From Motiliproteus coralliicola (lineage in GTDB: Bacteria > Pseudomonadota > Gammaproteobacteria > Pseudomonadales > Balneatricaceae), in contig NZ_QQOH01000004.1 of assembly GCF_003345655.1 (NCBI RefSeq), positions 124,001 to 188,000 of the forward strand: a stretch of 64,000 nt of DNA. The letters are read 5' to 3'. This document shows, one piece after another, positions 39,999 to 49,290 of the stretch; position 1 is the stretch's first letter; each line of letters opens with the position of its first letter. The position numbers and the translations under genes are program-made. Under the pieces are notes generated by a model that was given only the letters and a program-made list of their open reading frames with translations, made no database searches and was not told the origin of the DNA.

Positions 39999-41588
39999 AT
40001 GAGGGGTTTAACCGCGGGCATTGTCGGAATCGCGCTGGTATTGAGCGGTTGTCAGAGCTGGCAACCCACCACCGGAGCCTCGGCTCAGCAGGATGGTGTG
40101 CTGGCGCTGGAGCAGGCGTTGGAGGACAACCGCAAACTCGAAGCGCAGTTGCAGACGCCACCGGCCGACGTAATGCAGGCGCTGTTGCCGCCGTTGCAGC
40201 TGCAGGGCTTTGATGACGGCGAGGCGGTACGCTTTGATCTGAGCGCCCAAAATCTGGATGCACGCAGCTTCTTTATGGATCTGGTTCGCGATACCCCTTA
40301 CAACATGGTGGTCAGCGAGGGGATAGGCGGTCGAATTTCGCTGGAGCTCAAGAACGTCAGCGTCGAAGAGGTGATGCAGACTGTTCGTGAGGTCTACGGC
40401 TACGAATACAAGCGCCAGGGTAATCTCTATCAGGTGATACCGGCGCGGCTGGAAACGGCGATGTTCCAGATCGACTATCTGAACGTCAACCGTCAAGGTG
40501 ATTCCGATATTCAGGTCAGTGCCGGTGCGGTTAGCCAGAGCGGTGAAGACAATGCCTCGGAGCGGATCGTCGGTACCCGGATCAATACCAAAACCAGCAC
40601 CAACTTCTGGGGCCAGATGCAGCAGACCCTCAGCGCCATTATCGGCGATGGCGAGGGGCGTTCGGTGGTGATTTCACCCCAGGCGGGGATGGTCGTGGTC
40701 AAGGCGCTGCCCAGTGAACTGGAAACCGTGGCCGATTATCTGCAGCAGGCGCAACTGACCCTGCAACGGCAGGTGATTCTGGAAGCCAAGATTCTTGAGG
40801 TCCGTCTCAGCAGCGGCTTTCAGGCCGGGGTCGACTGGCAGGGTGTGATCCGCAACAGCAGCGAGAGCAGCGGCAATATCACCATCGGGCCATCCGCAGA
40901 AACGGTGACCAACCCCGACAATATCGACGGCGTGTTCGGGATCAACTTCAACTTCACCGACTTCAACGCGATGATCGAGCTGTTGGAGCGCCAGGGCCAG
41001 GTGCAGGTGCTGTCGAGTCCCCGGGTGGCGACATTGAACAACCAGAAGGCGGTGATCAAGGTCGGTACCGATGAGTTTTTCGTCACCGATATCAGCACCA
41101 CCACAACGACCGGCACGGCCACCACTACCACACCGGATATCGAGCTGACGCCGTTTTTCTCCGGTATCGCATTGGATGTGACGCCGCAGCTGAGCGATAA
41201 CGGCGAGATTATTCTGCATATCCATCCGTCGATCAGCGAAGTTAACGATCAGCAGAAAAGTATCGTGGTTGGCACCGATACCTTCCAACTGCCGCTGGCA
41301 CAGAGCACTATCCGCGAGTCCGATAGCGTGGTGCGGGCCAGTAGTGGTCAGGTGATTGTGATTGGCGGCCTGATGCAGACCGTCAGCGATGACCGCTCGG
41401 CCAAGACCCCGGTTCTGGGAGATATCGACGGGGTCGGTGGTCTGTTCCGACAGGAGAATCAGGGGACCCAGAAAAGCGAACTGGTAATCCTGCTCAAGCC
41501 CACCATTGCGGGCACCGAGGCCTGGCGCAACAACCTGCAGCAGAGCCTGGATAACTTTAACAACCTCTATCATCGAGAAGGGTTGTGA
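39999..41588 (+). CDS. mshL: MSHA outer-membrane secretin MshL
   Basis: MshL is the secretin through which the pilus leaves the cell. The 529-residue product has a lipoprotein signal with lipobox LSGC near residue 18, an STN-like domain (DARSFFMDLVRDTPYNMVV), N domains and the secretin core from about residue 250, including RVATLNNQKAVIKVGTDEFF and the C-terminal GGLMQTVSDDRSAKTPVLGD. The Thr-rich stretch at about residues 367-377 is the typical MshL gate loop. The ATG overlaps the mshK stop region without a gap. Confidence 0.95.
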   Translation: MRGLTAGIVGIALVLSGCQSWQPTTGASAQQDGVLALEQALEDNRKLEAQLQTPPADVMQALLPPLQLQGFDDGEAVRFDLSAQNLDARSFFMDLVRDTPYNMVVSEGIGGRISLELKNVSVEEVMQTVREVYGYEYKRQGNLYQVIPARLETAMFQIDYLNVNRQGDSDIQVSAGAVSQSGEDNASERIVGTRINTKTSTNFWGQMQQTLSAIIGDGEGRSVVISPQAGMVVVKALPSELETVADYLQQAQLTLQRQVILEAKILEVRLSSGFQAGVDWQGVIRNSSESSGNITIGPSAETVTNPDNIDGVFGINFNFTDFNAMIELLERQGQVQVLSSPRVATLNNQKAVIKVGTDEFFVTDISTTTTTGTATTTTPDIELTPFFSGIALDVTPQLSDNGEIILHIHPSISEVNDQQKSIVVGTDTFQLPLAQSTIRESDSVVRASSGQVIVIGGLMQTVSDDRSAKTPVLGDIDGVGGLFRQENQGTQKSELVILLKPTIAGTEAWRNNLQQSLDNFNNLYHREGL

Positions 41589-41634
41589 GCTTAGGGCCTG
41601 CTTGCAGGCCCGGCGCAGATAGGCGATCAAGCGC

Positions 41635-42540
41635 ATGTACCAGCAATTTTTCGGGCTGAATGAACTGCCGTTCACGCTGACTCCGAACACACACTACTTT
41701 TTGAACCTACCAACCCACCAGGAAGCTCTGAACCTGATCCTGGTGGCATTGGAGAACGGTGACGGCTTCGTCAAAATCGTCGGCGAAGTTGGCACCGGCA
41801 AAACCCTGCTGTGCCGCAAGGTGTTAAATGCGTTGGATGAGGACTGTATCAGCGCCTACATTCCCAACCCCTACCTCAGTGCGGACGGGTTTCGGATGGC
41901 CTTTGCCCGTGAACTGGGGCTGGAACTGGATACGCTGAAGGGAAGTTTCGATCTGCTGGAGCGGATCAACCAACGTCTAGTAGAGCTGGTAGCCGAGGGC
42001 AAACGGGTGGTGCTGATCGTCGATGAAGCCCAGGCGATGCCGGAAAAAACCATCGAAGCGCTGCGACTGTTGACCAACCTGGAAACCGAGACCACCAAGC
42101 TGTTTCAGGTGGTGTTGTTCGGTCAGCCGGAACTGGATGAACTGCTGGGGCAAAGCTCGTTGCGCCAGTTGTTGCAGCGGATCACCTTCTCTTATCGACT
42201 TCGTCATCTGGATCTGGAAGGCACCGGGCAGTACCTGCATCACCGCCTGACCCTGGCCGGCTACAACGGAGTGCCGCTGTTCGAGGCCAAGGCGGTCAAG
42301 AAACTCTGGCAGGCTTCCTCGGGCACCCCTCGCTTGATTAATATTTTGGCCCATAAGGCGCTAATGGTGGCCTACGGCAAGGGTGATCGACGTGTCAGTG
42401 CCGCCCAGGTCGTCACCGCGGTGGAAGATACCGAAGGGGTGGTGCTGCAGAGTAGCGCCAAGCCGAGGCTGTGGTTGGCGGGTCTGGCGATGCTGGCTGT
42501 GGGTCTGTCGGCCGGGCTGGTATTGGGAGGGCTGCTGTGA
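41635..42540 (+). CDS. mshM: MSHA biogenesis AAA ATPase MshM (ExeA-like)
   Basis: The 301-residue product begins MYQQFFGLNELPFTLTPNTH, the standard ExeA/MshM start. Walker A GEVGTGKT lies at residues 50-57 and Walker B is in VVLIVDEAQAMP. A C-terminal membrane helix (LWLAGLAMLAVGLSAGLVLG) anchors it. ExeA-type ATPases help assemble the secretin. The stop overlaps the mshN GTG start by four bases. Confidence 0.93.
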   Translation: MYQQFFGLNELPFTLTPNTHYFLNLPTHQEALNLILVALENGDGFVKIVGEVGTGKTLLCRKVLNALDEDCISAYIPNPYLSADGFRMAFARELGLELDTLKGSFDLLERINQRLVELVAEGKRVVLIVDEAQAMPEKTIEALRLLTNLETETTKLFQVVLFGQPELDELLGQSSLRQLLQRITFSYRLRHLDLEGTGQYLHHRLTLAGYNGVPLFEAKAVKKLWQASSGTPRLINILAHKALMVAYGKGDRRVSAAQVVTAVEDTEGVVLQSSAKPRLWLAGLAMLAVGLSAGLVLGGLL

Positions 42541-44096
42541 GCCTGGTCAATGACATGCTGCGCGATCTCGATCAGCGCCGGCAGCAACCGGGCGAGGGCT
42601 CTGCTGGCGGGGCGTCCATTGCCCCGGCACCGACTCTGACCCAGACCCAGCCGAAGACCCGCTGGCTGCCGCTGTTGCTGTTGTGTCTGGCGGTGGGACT
42701 GGCCGTGCTGGGGTTGTGGCTTTACGACAATCCGCAACTCTGGCGCAGTGCGCAACCGGTAGTGGGAACTGATACGCCACCTCAGACGGTTAAACCCCAG
42801 CAACCGGCGCCCCAGCTGGCAGAGACTGAACCTCAGGCTGAGCCGCAATCTGAGCCAGCATCCGATCCAAAACCCAGTCCTGCTTTGGAGCCAGCTCCGG
42901 CCGATGCCGCTGTCGACGCCTCTGTTAGGCCTGATCCGACAGGAGGGGCGGATCTACCGCAACCGGTGCGCCTGTTACGGTCGACCTGGCTGGCTGAGGA
43001 GAATCGAGCCCGGTTGGCGTTGGAGCTGAATCAGGCGCCGAAACAGCAGGTTCAGCTCGTCGCCGAGCGCAGTCTGCAGCTGCAACTGGGTGAGATTGAA
43101 ATACCCGCTACCACTAGCATCGAATCCCTGCTATCGAAATCGCCGGTTGAGTGGTTGCAGGCCCAGCTGCAGCAGGCTGATCAGTTGACACTGCGGTTGG
43201 ACAGCATGTCCCCGGTGCACTTTGAGGTCAGCTCGCAGCCGATCAGCTCAAATGACGGGGGGCACCGCCTGGTGGTGATGGTCAGCCGCGCGCCGATACA
43301 GCCCAAGCCAGCCCCGATTGCGGCGACATCAGCCCCCGCCCTTGTAGCGACTGAACCGACTCAGCCGAGAGGAGCTAGCTCTGAACCAGCCCAGGCATTA
43401 AGCCAGCCAAGCGTGCCGCTGCAAACCGTTGATGCCGAAGCCTCTCCCGCGCAGGTCGTGACGTCGCAATCCCTACCGAAACCGCAGCCGATAGCGGTGG
43501 CGCCGTTGATCAAGCGACAGCCCCAGAGCCCGGCCCAACGTGACCGTTCTCAAGTCGCCAAGGCGCGAGCGCTGATCGGTACCCGTCAGATCAGCCGGGC
43601 GATCGATCAGCTGCAGGCCTTTGTGGCCGAACACCCCGAAGCCAGCCGAAGTCGAACCCTGTTGGCGACCCTACAGATCGGAACCGGGCAACTGGCCCAG
43701 GCGGAGCAGCAGATCGACCAGGGCTTGGCTCTGAGCCCTACCGATGCGGGACTGAAAAAGCTCAAGGCCCGTCTGCTGGTGCAGGCACAAGCGTTGAAAC
43801 CGGCGATCGAACTATTGCAGGCGGATCAACCGAGCGCCAGTAGCGATGCGGAATATCACCAGATTCTGGCGGCGGCGCTGCAGGCTGACGGCCAGCACCA
43901 ACGGGCCGCCGAGACCTATCATGGACTGCTGCGGGTGCGCTCCGATAAACCGGCTTGGTGGGTTGGACTGGCACTGTCGCTGGAAGCCCTCGAACAGCCG
44001 CAGCAGGCTCGTCAGGCCTATCAGAATGTGCTCCAGATTCCCGATCTGAAACCGGCATTGGCAAAATATGTCACCCAGCGATTGAACAGACTCTAA
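42537..44096 (+). CDS. mshN: MSHA biogenesis protein MshN (TPR)
   Basis: The start is a GTG at 42537 overlapping the mshM stop, giving 519 residues with the family opening SLVNDMLRDLDQRR. A membrane helix (WLPLLLLCLAVGLAVLGLWL) lies at about 43-62, followed by a long Pro/Gln/Ala-rich linker and C-terminal TPR repeats from about residue 345 (AKARALIGTRQISRAIDQLQ). MshN is thought to act with MshM in periplasmic assembly. A frame reaching back to 42471 is not supported. Confidence 0.9.
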   Translation: MSLVNDMLRDLDQRRQQPGEGSAGGASIAPAPTLTQTQPKTRWLPLLLLCLAVGLAVLGLWLYDNPQLWRSAQPVVGTDTPPQTVKPQQPAPQLAETEPQAEPQSEPASDPKPSPALEPAPADAAVDASVRPDPTGGADLPQPVRLLRSTWLAEENRARLALELNQAPKQQVQLVAERSLQLQLGEIEIPATTSIESLLSKSPVEWLQAQLQQADQLTLRLDSMSPVHFEVSSQPISSNDGGHRLVVMVSRAPIQPKPAPIAATSAPALVATEPTQPRGASSEPAQALSQPSVPLQTVDAEASPAQVVTSQSLPKPQPIAVAPLIKRQPQSPAQRDRSQVAKARALIGTRQISRAIDQLQAFVAEHPEASRSRTLLATLQIGTGQLAQAEQQIDQGLALSPTDAGLKKLKARLLVQAQALKPAIELLQADQPSASSDAEYHQILAAALQADGQHQRAAETYHGLLRVRSDKPAWWVGLALSLEALEQPQQARQAYQNVLQIPDLKPALAKYVTQRLNRL

Positions 44097-44098
44097 CT

Positions 44099-45901
44099 AT
44101 GGCTACTGGAAAGAAAATTCGGATTGGGGACCTGCTGGTTCAGAACGGCGTTATCACCGAACCGCAGCTGATGGAGGCTCTGGGTAAGCAGAAGCAGACC
44201 GGCCAGAAGCTCGGCCGTACCCTGATCGCGTTGGGGATGGTCACCGAAAACCGCTTTATCGAGTTCCTATCCCAGCAGCTCAATATTCCATCGGTGGAGC
44301 TGAGCCGTTACGAGTTCGATCAGAAAGAAGTTCTGCGTCTCTCGGAGGCCCACGCCCGTCGTTTCCGGGCGATTGTGCTGAAAGAAAACCCGGATCATTT
44401 CCTGATCGGCATGGCCGATCCGATGGATCTGTTTGCGTTCGATGAACTGCAACGGTTGCTCGGAAAGCCGTTGAAACAGGCGGTGGTGTCGGAGGGGCAA
44501 CTGCTCAGCACCCTGGATCTGCTCTATCGCCGTACCGAAGAGATCTCCAGTCTCGCGGTCGAGCTGGACGAAGAGATCGCCGAAGATGCGTTTGATATCG
44601 CCGATATTGCCGCCACCGATGACTCCGAAGTACCGGTGGTCAAGCTGCTGCAGAAGATCTTCGAAGACGCGGTGCAGGTCCGTGCCTCGGATATCCATAT
44701 CGAGCCGGATGAGAAGGTGCTGCGCATTCGCCAGCGGATCGATGGCGTACTGCAGGAGCATGTGGTCAACGAGCGCCGGGTCGCCAATGCGCTGGTACTG
44801 CGCTTGAAACTGATGGCCGAGCTGAATATCTCCGAGAAACGCCTGCCTCAGGATGGCCGCTTCAACATCAACGTTAAGGGCCGCAGCCTCGATGTGCGGA
44901 TCTCGACCATGCCGATCCAGTACGGCGAATCGGTGGTGATGCGTCTGCTGGATCAGTCCGCCGGCACCATCGGGCTCGACCGGGCCGGTCTGCCGGCCGA
45001 TGTGCTGGCTCGATTCCGTCGCATGATCCACCAACCCAACGGCCTGATCCTGGTTACCGGTCCGACCGGTAGTGGTAAGACCACCACCCTCTACGGTGGG
45101 TTGATGGAGCTGAACGATCCGGCCAAGAAGATCATCACCGTCGAGGATCCGGTGGAATACCGACTCGATCGGATCAACCAGGTCAACGTGAATCCCAAGA
45201 TCGGCCTCGATTTCGCCACGGTACTGCGGGCCAGCCTGCGTCAGGACCCGGACATCCTGCTGGTGGGGGAGATTCGTGACCACGAAACCGCCACCATCGC
45301 GATGCGGGCGGCGATGACCGGTCACCTGGTACTGTCGACCCTGCACACCAACGATGCGATCAGCTCGGCGATGCGACTTATCGATATCGGCATTGAAGGC
45401 TTTATGGCCGCCACCGCCCTGCGTGGGGTGCTGGCTCAGCGGCTGGTGCGGCGGATCTGCGTTCACTGCAAGCAGGATTACAGCCCCTCCCACAGCGAAC
45501 AAAGCTGGCTCGAGGAGGAATTGGGGGCCGAAGGGTCGCAGCTGCAGCTGTTCCACGGCCAGGGCTGTACCTACTGCAACAACACCGGTTACAGCGGCCG
45601 GATCGGTATTTTCGAGCTGCTGGAGATCGATGATTCGATGAGCGACGCGCTGCGTGCTGCCGATACCGCCTCTTTCGCCCATAGTGCGCGCCACTCAGAA
45701 GGCTTCAAAACCCTGGCCCAGAGTGCACTGGAATATGCTCGCCAGGGGGTGACGACGCTGGAAGAGGTATTCCGGGTCACCGAGCAGATGGAGGGGATCG
45801 CCAGTGATATTATCGAGGCTCGCGCGGCGCAGCCTGCCGACTCGGATTCGGGGTTGAGCCTGGAACCGCTGGAAGCGAGATCGAGCGATGCCTCAATTTA
45901 G
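44099..45901 (+). CDS. mshE: MSHA pilus extension ATPase MshE with c-di-GMP-binding N domain
   Basis: MshE powers MSHA pilus extension. I use the ATG at 44099, two bases after the mshN stop, giving 600 residues. Residues 8-58 (RIGDLLVQNG, then KLGRTLIALGMV) match the tandem MshEN motifs that bind c-di-GMP. The GspE/PilB core has Walker A GPTGSGKTTTL near residue 322, Asp and His boxes (GEIRDHETATIA, HLVLSTLHTND) and a zinc tetracysteine (CVHC and CTYC). There is no clear ribosome site, so translation is likely coupled to mshN. Confidence 0.95.
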   Translation: MATGKKIRIGDLLVQNGVITEPQLMEALGKQKQTGQKLGRTLIALGMVTENRFIEFLSQQLNIPSVELSRYEFDQKEVLRLSEAHARRFRAIVLKENPDHFLIGMADPMDLFAFDELQRLLGKPLKQAVVSEGQLLSTLDLLYRRTEEISSLAVELDEEIAEDAFDIADIAATDDSEVPVVKLLQKIFEDAVQVRASDIHIEPDEKVLRIRQRIDGVLQEHVVNERRVANALVLRLKLMAELNISEKRLPQDGRFNINVKGRSLDVRISTMPIQYGESVVMRLLDQSAGTIGLDRAGLPADVLARFRRMIHQPNGLILVTGPTGSGKTTTLYGGLMELNDPAKKIITVEDPVEYRLDRINQVNVNPKIGLDFATVLRASLRQDPDILLVGEIRDHETATIAMRAAMTGHLVLSTLHTNDAISSAMRLIDIGIEGFMAATALRGVLAQRLVRRICVHCKQDYSPSHSEQSWLEEELGAEGSQLQLFHGQGCTYCNNTGYSGRIGIFELLEIDDSMSDALRAADTASFAHSARHSEGFKTLAQSALEYARQGVTTLEEVFRVTEQMEGIASDIIEARAAQPADSDSGLSLEPLEARSSDASI

Positions 45902-47132
45902 TTTTAAAGGCCGTAACGCCAGCGGAGAGCTGGTGGCCGGGAAGCAGGAAGCGGCTTCGGCGGCCCAACTGGCCAGTCTGCTGGCGGACAAGCACATCAC
46001 CCCGATCTCGATCGAACAGGCTAAAGGGGAAGCTAAGGGGCAGCCGGGAAAGAAGCCCGGCGATATCGAGATCGGCATGCCCAAGTTCCTGCAGCGGGTA
46101 TCGCTGGATGAGCTGATTATTTTCAGCCGCCAGATGTACAGCCTGACCAAAGCCGGGGTGCCGATCACCCGTGCGATTCGTGGCCTGGCGTTGTCGGTAC
46201 GAAACCCCCTGCTGGGCGAGATTCTGAGTGCGATCGCCGATGATCTGGAGCAGGGCCATACCCTGTCCAGCGCCTTCAGCAAACACCCCAAGGCGTTCTC
46301 TAACCTTTACGTCAGTCTGATCCATGTGGGCGAGAACACCGGTAATCTGGATCAGGCCTTTGCCGAGGTGGCCAAGCATCTGGAGTTGGAGCGTACCACC
46401 CGCAAAAATATCAAGTCCGCCACCCGCTATCCATTGTTCGTCATTATCGCGCTGGTCGGCGCGATGTTTGTGATCAATCTGTTCGTAATTCCAGCCTTCG
46501 CTGGTGTTTTCAATAGCCTCGGCGCCGAACTGCCGTGGCAGACCCAGCTGCTGATCTCGATATCCAACTTTACCATCGACTACTGGTATCTGATCTTCGG
46601 TGGCCTGATTGTCGCTATAGTCGCTTTCCTGCGCTATATCAGCACCGATAACGGGCGCTTCCGATGGGACAGGTCCAAGCTGAAGCTGCCGGTAGTAGGC
46701 AGCTTGTTCTATCGCATTATCCTGGGTCGTTTCTGCCGTACCTTCGCGCTGGTGATGCGGGCCGGGATACCGATCGAGCAGGGCTTGGCTATCGTGGCCG
46801 GAGCGGTGGGAAACCGTTATATCGGCGACAAGGTGCAGGGGATGCGTCGCGGTATCGAGCGCGGTGAGAGCTTTACCCGTACCGCTCAGCAGGCCGATAT
46901 GTTCAGTCCGCTGGTGCTGCAGATGATGGCGGTGGGCGAAGAGACCGGTGGCGTCGATGAGCTGCTGGAGGAGTCGGCCGACTTCTACGAGCAGGAGGTG
47001 GAGTACGATCTGAAAGGGCTGGCCAGTGCGATCGAACCGATCTTGATCGTTGCCATCGGCATCATGGTGCTGGTGTTGGCGCTGGGAGTGTTCCTGCCGC
47101 TGTGGGAACTCAACTCCTCGGTCAATCGCTAA
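45888..47132 (+). CDS. mshG: MSHA inner-membrane platform protein MshG
   Basis: The 414-residue product is a PilC/GspF-family platform protein. It has two cytoplasmic T2SSF domains, each near a membrane helix pair (FVIIALVGAMFVINLFVIPA at about 180-200 and ILIVAIGIMVLVLALGVFLP near 385-405) and the paired motifs HVGENTGNLDQAF and VGEETGGVDELLEE. The start lies 14 bases inside mshE. It couples the ATPase to pilin assembly. Confidence 0.95.
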   Translation: MPQFSFKGRNASGELVAGKQEAASAAQLASLLADKHITPISIEQAKGEAKGQPGKKPGDIEIGMPKFLQRVSLDELIIFSRQMYSLTKAGVPITRAIRGLALSVRNPLLGEILSAIADDLEQGHTLSSAFSKHPKAFSNLYVSLIHVGENTGNLDQAFAEVAKHLELERTTRKNIKSATRYPLFVIIALVGAMFVINLFVIPAFAGVFNSLGAELPWQTQLLISISNFTIDYWYLIFGGLIVAIVAFLRYISTDNGRFRWDRSKLKLPVVGSLFYRIILGRFCRTFALVMRAGIPIEQGLAIVAGAVGNRYIGDKVQGMRRGIERGESFTRTAQQADMFSPLVLQMMAVGEETGGVDELLEESADFYEQEVEYDLKGLASAIEPILIVAIGIMVLVLALGVFLPLWELNSSVNR

Positions 47133-47142
47133 GGGAGCAAGG

Positions 47143-47664
47143 ATGCAGCCGGATTTAAAGAGACGGCAGAGCGGTTTTTCACTGCTGGAGTTGGTCGTGG
47201 TCGGACTGGTGATTCTGGTGGTTGCCACTGCCAGCTATCGCCAGTATATGAGCCTTGTGGTCGATGCCGAGATCGCGGCGTTCAATGGTGTCCGTGGTTG
47301 GCTGCAGGCCGGGGTCAATCTGGCCATGAGCGATGCGATCAGCGGCCGAGCGGGTCGTCGGCTGGAGGATCTGGATGGCACCAACCCGATGGTATTACTG
47401 GATAGCGCGATGGTGCCGCCGAGCAACTATCTGGGTGAATTGAGTGGCCTGGCCGCACAGCAGGCCGAGCCAGGCAACTGGTACTTTGACCTCGATCAGC
47501 GGGCGCTGTTTTACCGTTTTCGCTATCGTCAGGCGATGCCGGGGTTTGAGCAGGCGCCGGATGATCGAGTCGGTTTCGAGTTAAAGCTGTTGCGGAGCCG
47601 GGCCGATAACCCTAATAACCGAGATCAACAGACGCTGCGATTGGAGTTTATTCCTCTGTACTAG
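47143..47664 (+). CDS. Prepilin-like MSHA protein (mshF or mshB position)
   Basis: The start is the ATG at 47143 behind AAGGGAGCAAGG, giving 173 residues. The leader MQPDLKRRQSG is followed by FSLLELVVVGLVILVVATAS, a type IV prepilin cleavage site with Glu5. The rest is a small pilin-like domain ending LRLEFIPLY. In Vibrio mshF and mshB both stand between mshG and mshA; here only one gene occupies the space, so it may combine their roles or be one of them. I leave the symbol open. Confidence 0.8.
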   Translation: MQPDLKRRQSGFSLLELVVVGLVILVVATASYRQYMSLVVDAEIAAFNGVRGWLQAGVNLAMSDAISGRAGRRLEDLDGTNPMVLLDSAMVPPSNYLGELSGLAAQQAEPGNWYFDLDQRALFYRFRYRQAMPGFEQAPDDRVGFELKLLRSRADNPNNRDQQTLRLEFIPLY

Positions 47665-47668
47665 AGGA

Positions 47669-47674
47669 TATAAT
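47669..47674 (+). promoter_or_regulatory. Candidate -10 element for mshA
   Basis: A perfect TATAAT lies in the 110-base gap before mshA, just after a 5-bp inverted repeat, CCTCTgtactAGAGG. No good -35 is seen at the proper distance. A separate promoter for the major pilin would be reasonable, but this is weak evidence. Confidence 0.3.
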
Positions 47675-47774
47675 CGCTTGAGTCTGAATCATTTTTTGTG
47701 TCAGGGATTGACTCAACGACTAACTGGAGTACCGTTCCAAGTAAATCTTTCGGCGGTATCTTTAAGGAGCTTGT

Positions 47775-48260
47775 ATGAAGGCTAAACAGTCTGGTTTCAC
47801 GATTATTGAATTGATCGTGGTTATTGCCCTATTGGGTATCCTGTCAGCGGTGGCGCTGCCCCGCTTTATCGATGTGACCGAAGATGCCCATACTGCGGCC
47901 GTTAGCGGTGCCGGTGCCGGCTTTGCAACAGGTGTAGCGCTAATTCGGGCTCAAGCGATCGCAGAGGGAGTGGTTAGTGGTGCTGTCGATGGCTTCGGAA
48001 ACGGCACCTTGCACGTGAATGCGTCTGGTGGCGCCATGAGTGTGGGCAATGCTGCGGTGTTGGACTGTGAAGACGTCTGGACCAATCTGCTGCAGGCCAA
48101 TGCGCCCACGGTATCTGGTGCTGACTCGGATTACACCATTGGTGGCACCTCTCCGGAATGTATCTACACCTACCGCACACCAAATGATAATGGTGGTCAG
48201 CGAACTATTACTTACAATAGCTCTACCCGCGAAGTTACTGTCAACGCCGACGGTAACTAA
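47775..48260 (+). CDS. mshA: MSHA major pilin MshA
   Basis: The 161-residue product has a short leader, MKAKQSG, and mature start FTIIELIVVIALLGILSAVA with Glu5, the type IVa pilin N terminus. Two cysteines in VLDCEDVW and SPECIYTY form the expected C-terminal disulfide. It is the most gene-separated member of the cluster (110 bases upstream) with a strong ribosome site, TAAGGAGCTTGT, fitting high expression. Leader and length suit MshA. Confidence 0.93.
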   Translation: MKAKQSGFTIIELIVVIALLGILSAVALPRFIDVTEDAHTAAVSGAGAGFATGVALIRAQAIAEGVVSGAVDGFGNGTLHVNASGGAMSVGNAAVLDCEDVWTNLLQANAPTVSGADSDYTIGGTSPECIYTYRTPNDNGGQRTITYNSSTREVTVNADGN

Positions 48261-48269
48261 TCACAAGCA

Positions 48270-48761
48270 GTGAGCTTGATAAAAGTCCGCCGGACCCATT
48301 CGGCGGGCTTTACCCTGGTCGAGCTGGTGGTCATTATCGTGCTGCTCGGCATCCTGTCGGCGGTGGCGATCTCCCGCTTCGGCGATGTACAGATCTTCCG
48401 CTCCCTACAGGTCAAAGACCTGCTGATCAGCAGCGCCCGTCAGGCTCAGCAGGCGGCCCTCAACCGCCACGATCAAAACATCCAGCTGCAACTTTCTACC
48501 AATGCCGGTGAGTATCTGTTTGAGATCCGGGCCAACGGCCAGCTATTAAAGCAGCAACGTGTCGATCCGGGCTCAATTACGCTGATAGATCCCGATGGTT
48601 CACCGATCGGCGCCTACAGTCTCAGTTATGACAACCTCGGCAACCTGGCAGGGGGTGTGACCACGAATCTTTCCTTCAACAGCGGCGGTGATATTGTCTG
48701 TATCACCCTGGCCGGTTTTGCCTACCTGGCGGAGAGTGCGCTTGTCTGTACGCAGAACTAA
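48270..48761 (+). CDS. mshC: MSHA minor pilin MshC
   Basis: A GTG start at 48270 gives 163 residues: basic leader (MSLIKVRRTHSAG), then FTLVELVVIIVLLGILSAVA with Glu5, and a GspH-like minor-pilin body. Minor pilins start pilus assembly. It begins nine bases after mshA, so it is in the same transcript, and its end overlaps mshD by 20 bases. Confidence 0.87.
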   Translation: MSLIKVRRTHSAGFTLVELVVIIVLLGILSAVAISRFGDVQIFRSLQVKDLLISSARQAQQAALNRHDQNIQLQLSTNAGEYLFEIRANGQLLKQQRVDPGSITLIDPDGSPIGAYSLSYDNLGNLAGGVTTNLSFNSGGDIVCITLAGFAYLAESALVCTQN

Positions 48762-49290
48762 CCCGGAACGTCGTTTCCAGGGCTTTACGCTGATCGAGAT
48801 GGTGATCACCATTGCGATTCTGGCGATCGCGTTGGTGACGGTGGCCCAGTCGCTCCAGTTCAGCGCCCAGTTCGGTGCCGATACCCTGTGGCAAACCAAG
48901 ACAGTCGAGCTGGTACAGGCTTACAGCGACGAGATCATGACCAAACGGTTTGACGAGGCGACACCGATCGGCGGTCAGCCACCCTGCGGCACCGCATCAG
49001 CGGCATCCTGCAGCGGCACACTGGGATCAGAAACCGGTGAGCAGCGCACCGCTGGCGTCAATACCTTCGATGATGTGGATGATTACCATGATCTGGATGA
49101 TCAGCCACCATTGGATGCCCAAGGCACTGCTCGAGCGGATTACAACGGCTATCGGGTCGAAGTAGATGTCTTCCATGCCGGTAACGAGATCGGCCTGGTC
49201 AGTGATACCGATGGCAAACGAATTCAGATTCGGGTGACACCGCCGGGGCAGCGGCCGTTGGTGTTCAGTGTCTATCGGGGGAATTTCTGA
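48742..49290 (+). CDS. mshD: MSHA minor pilin MshD
   Basis: No ATG starts this gene. I choose the TTG at 48742, which has GGAG seven bases upstream; a GTG at 48736 is too close to it. The 182-residue product has the leader NPERRFQG, then FTLIEMVITIAILAIALVTV with Glu5. The body contains an Asp-rich segment (DDVDDYHDLDD) like other MshD proteins, and ends VFSVYRGNF. It overlaps mshC and mshO. Confidence 0.85.
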   Translation: MSVRRTNPERRFQGFTLIEMVITIAILAIALVTVAQSLQFSAQFGADTLWQTKTVELVQAYSDEIMTKRFDEATPIGGQPPCGTASAASCSGTLGSETGEQRTAGVNTFDDVDDYHDLDDQPPLDAQGTARADYNGYRVEVDVFHAGNEIGLVSDTDGKRIQIRVTPPGQRPLVFSVYRGNF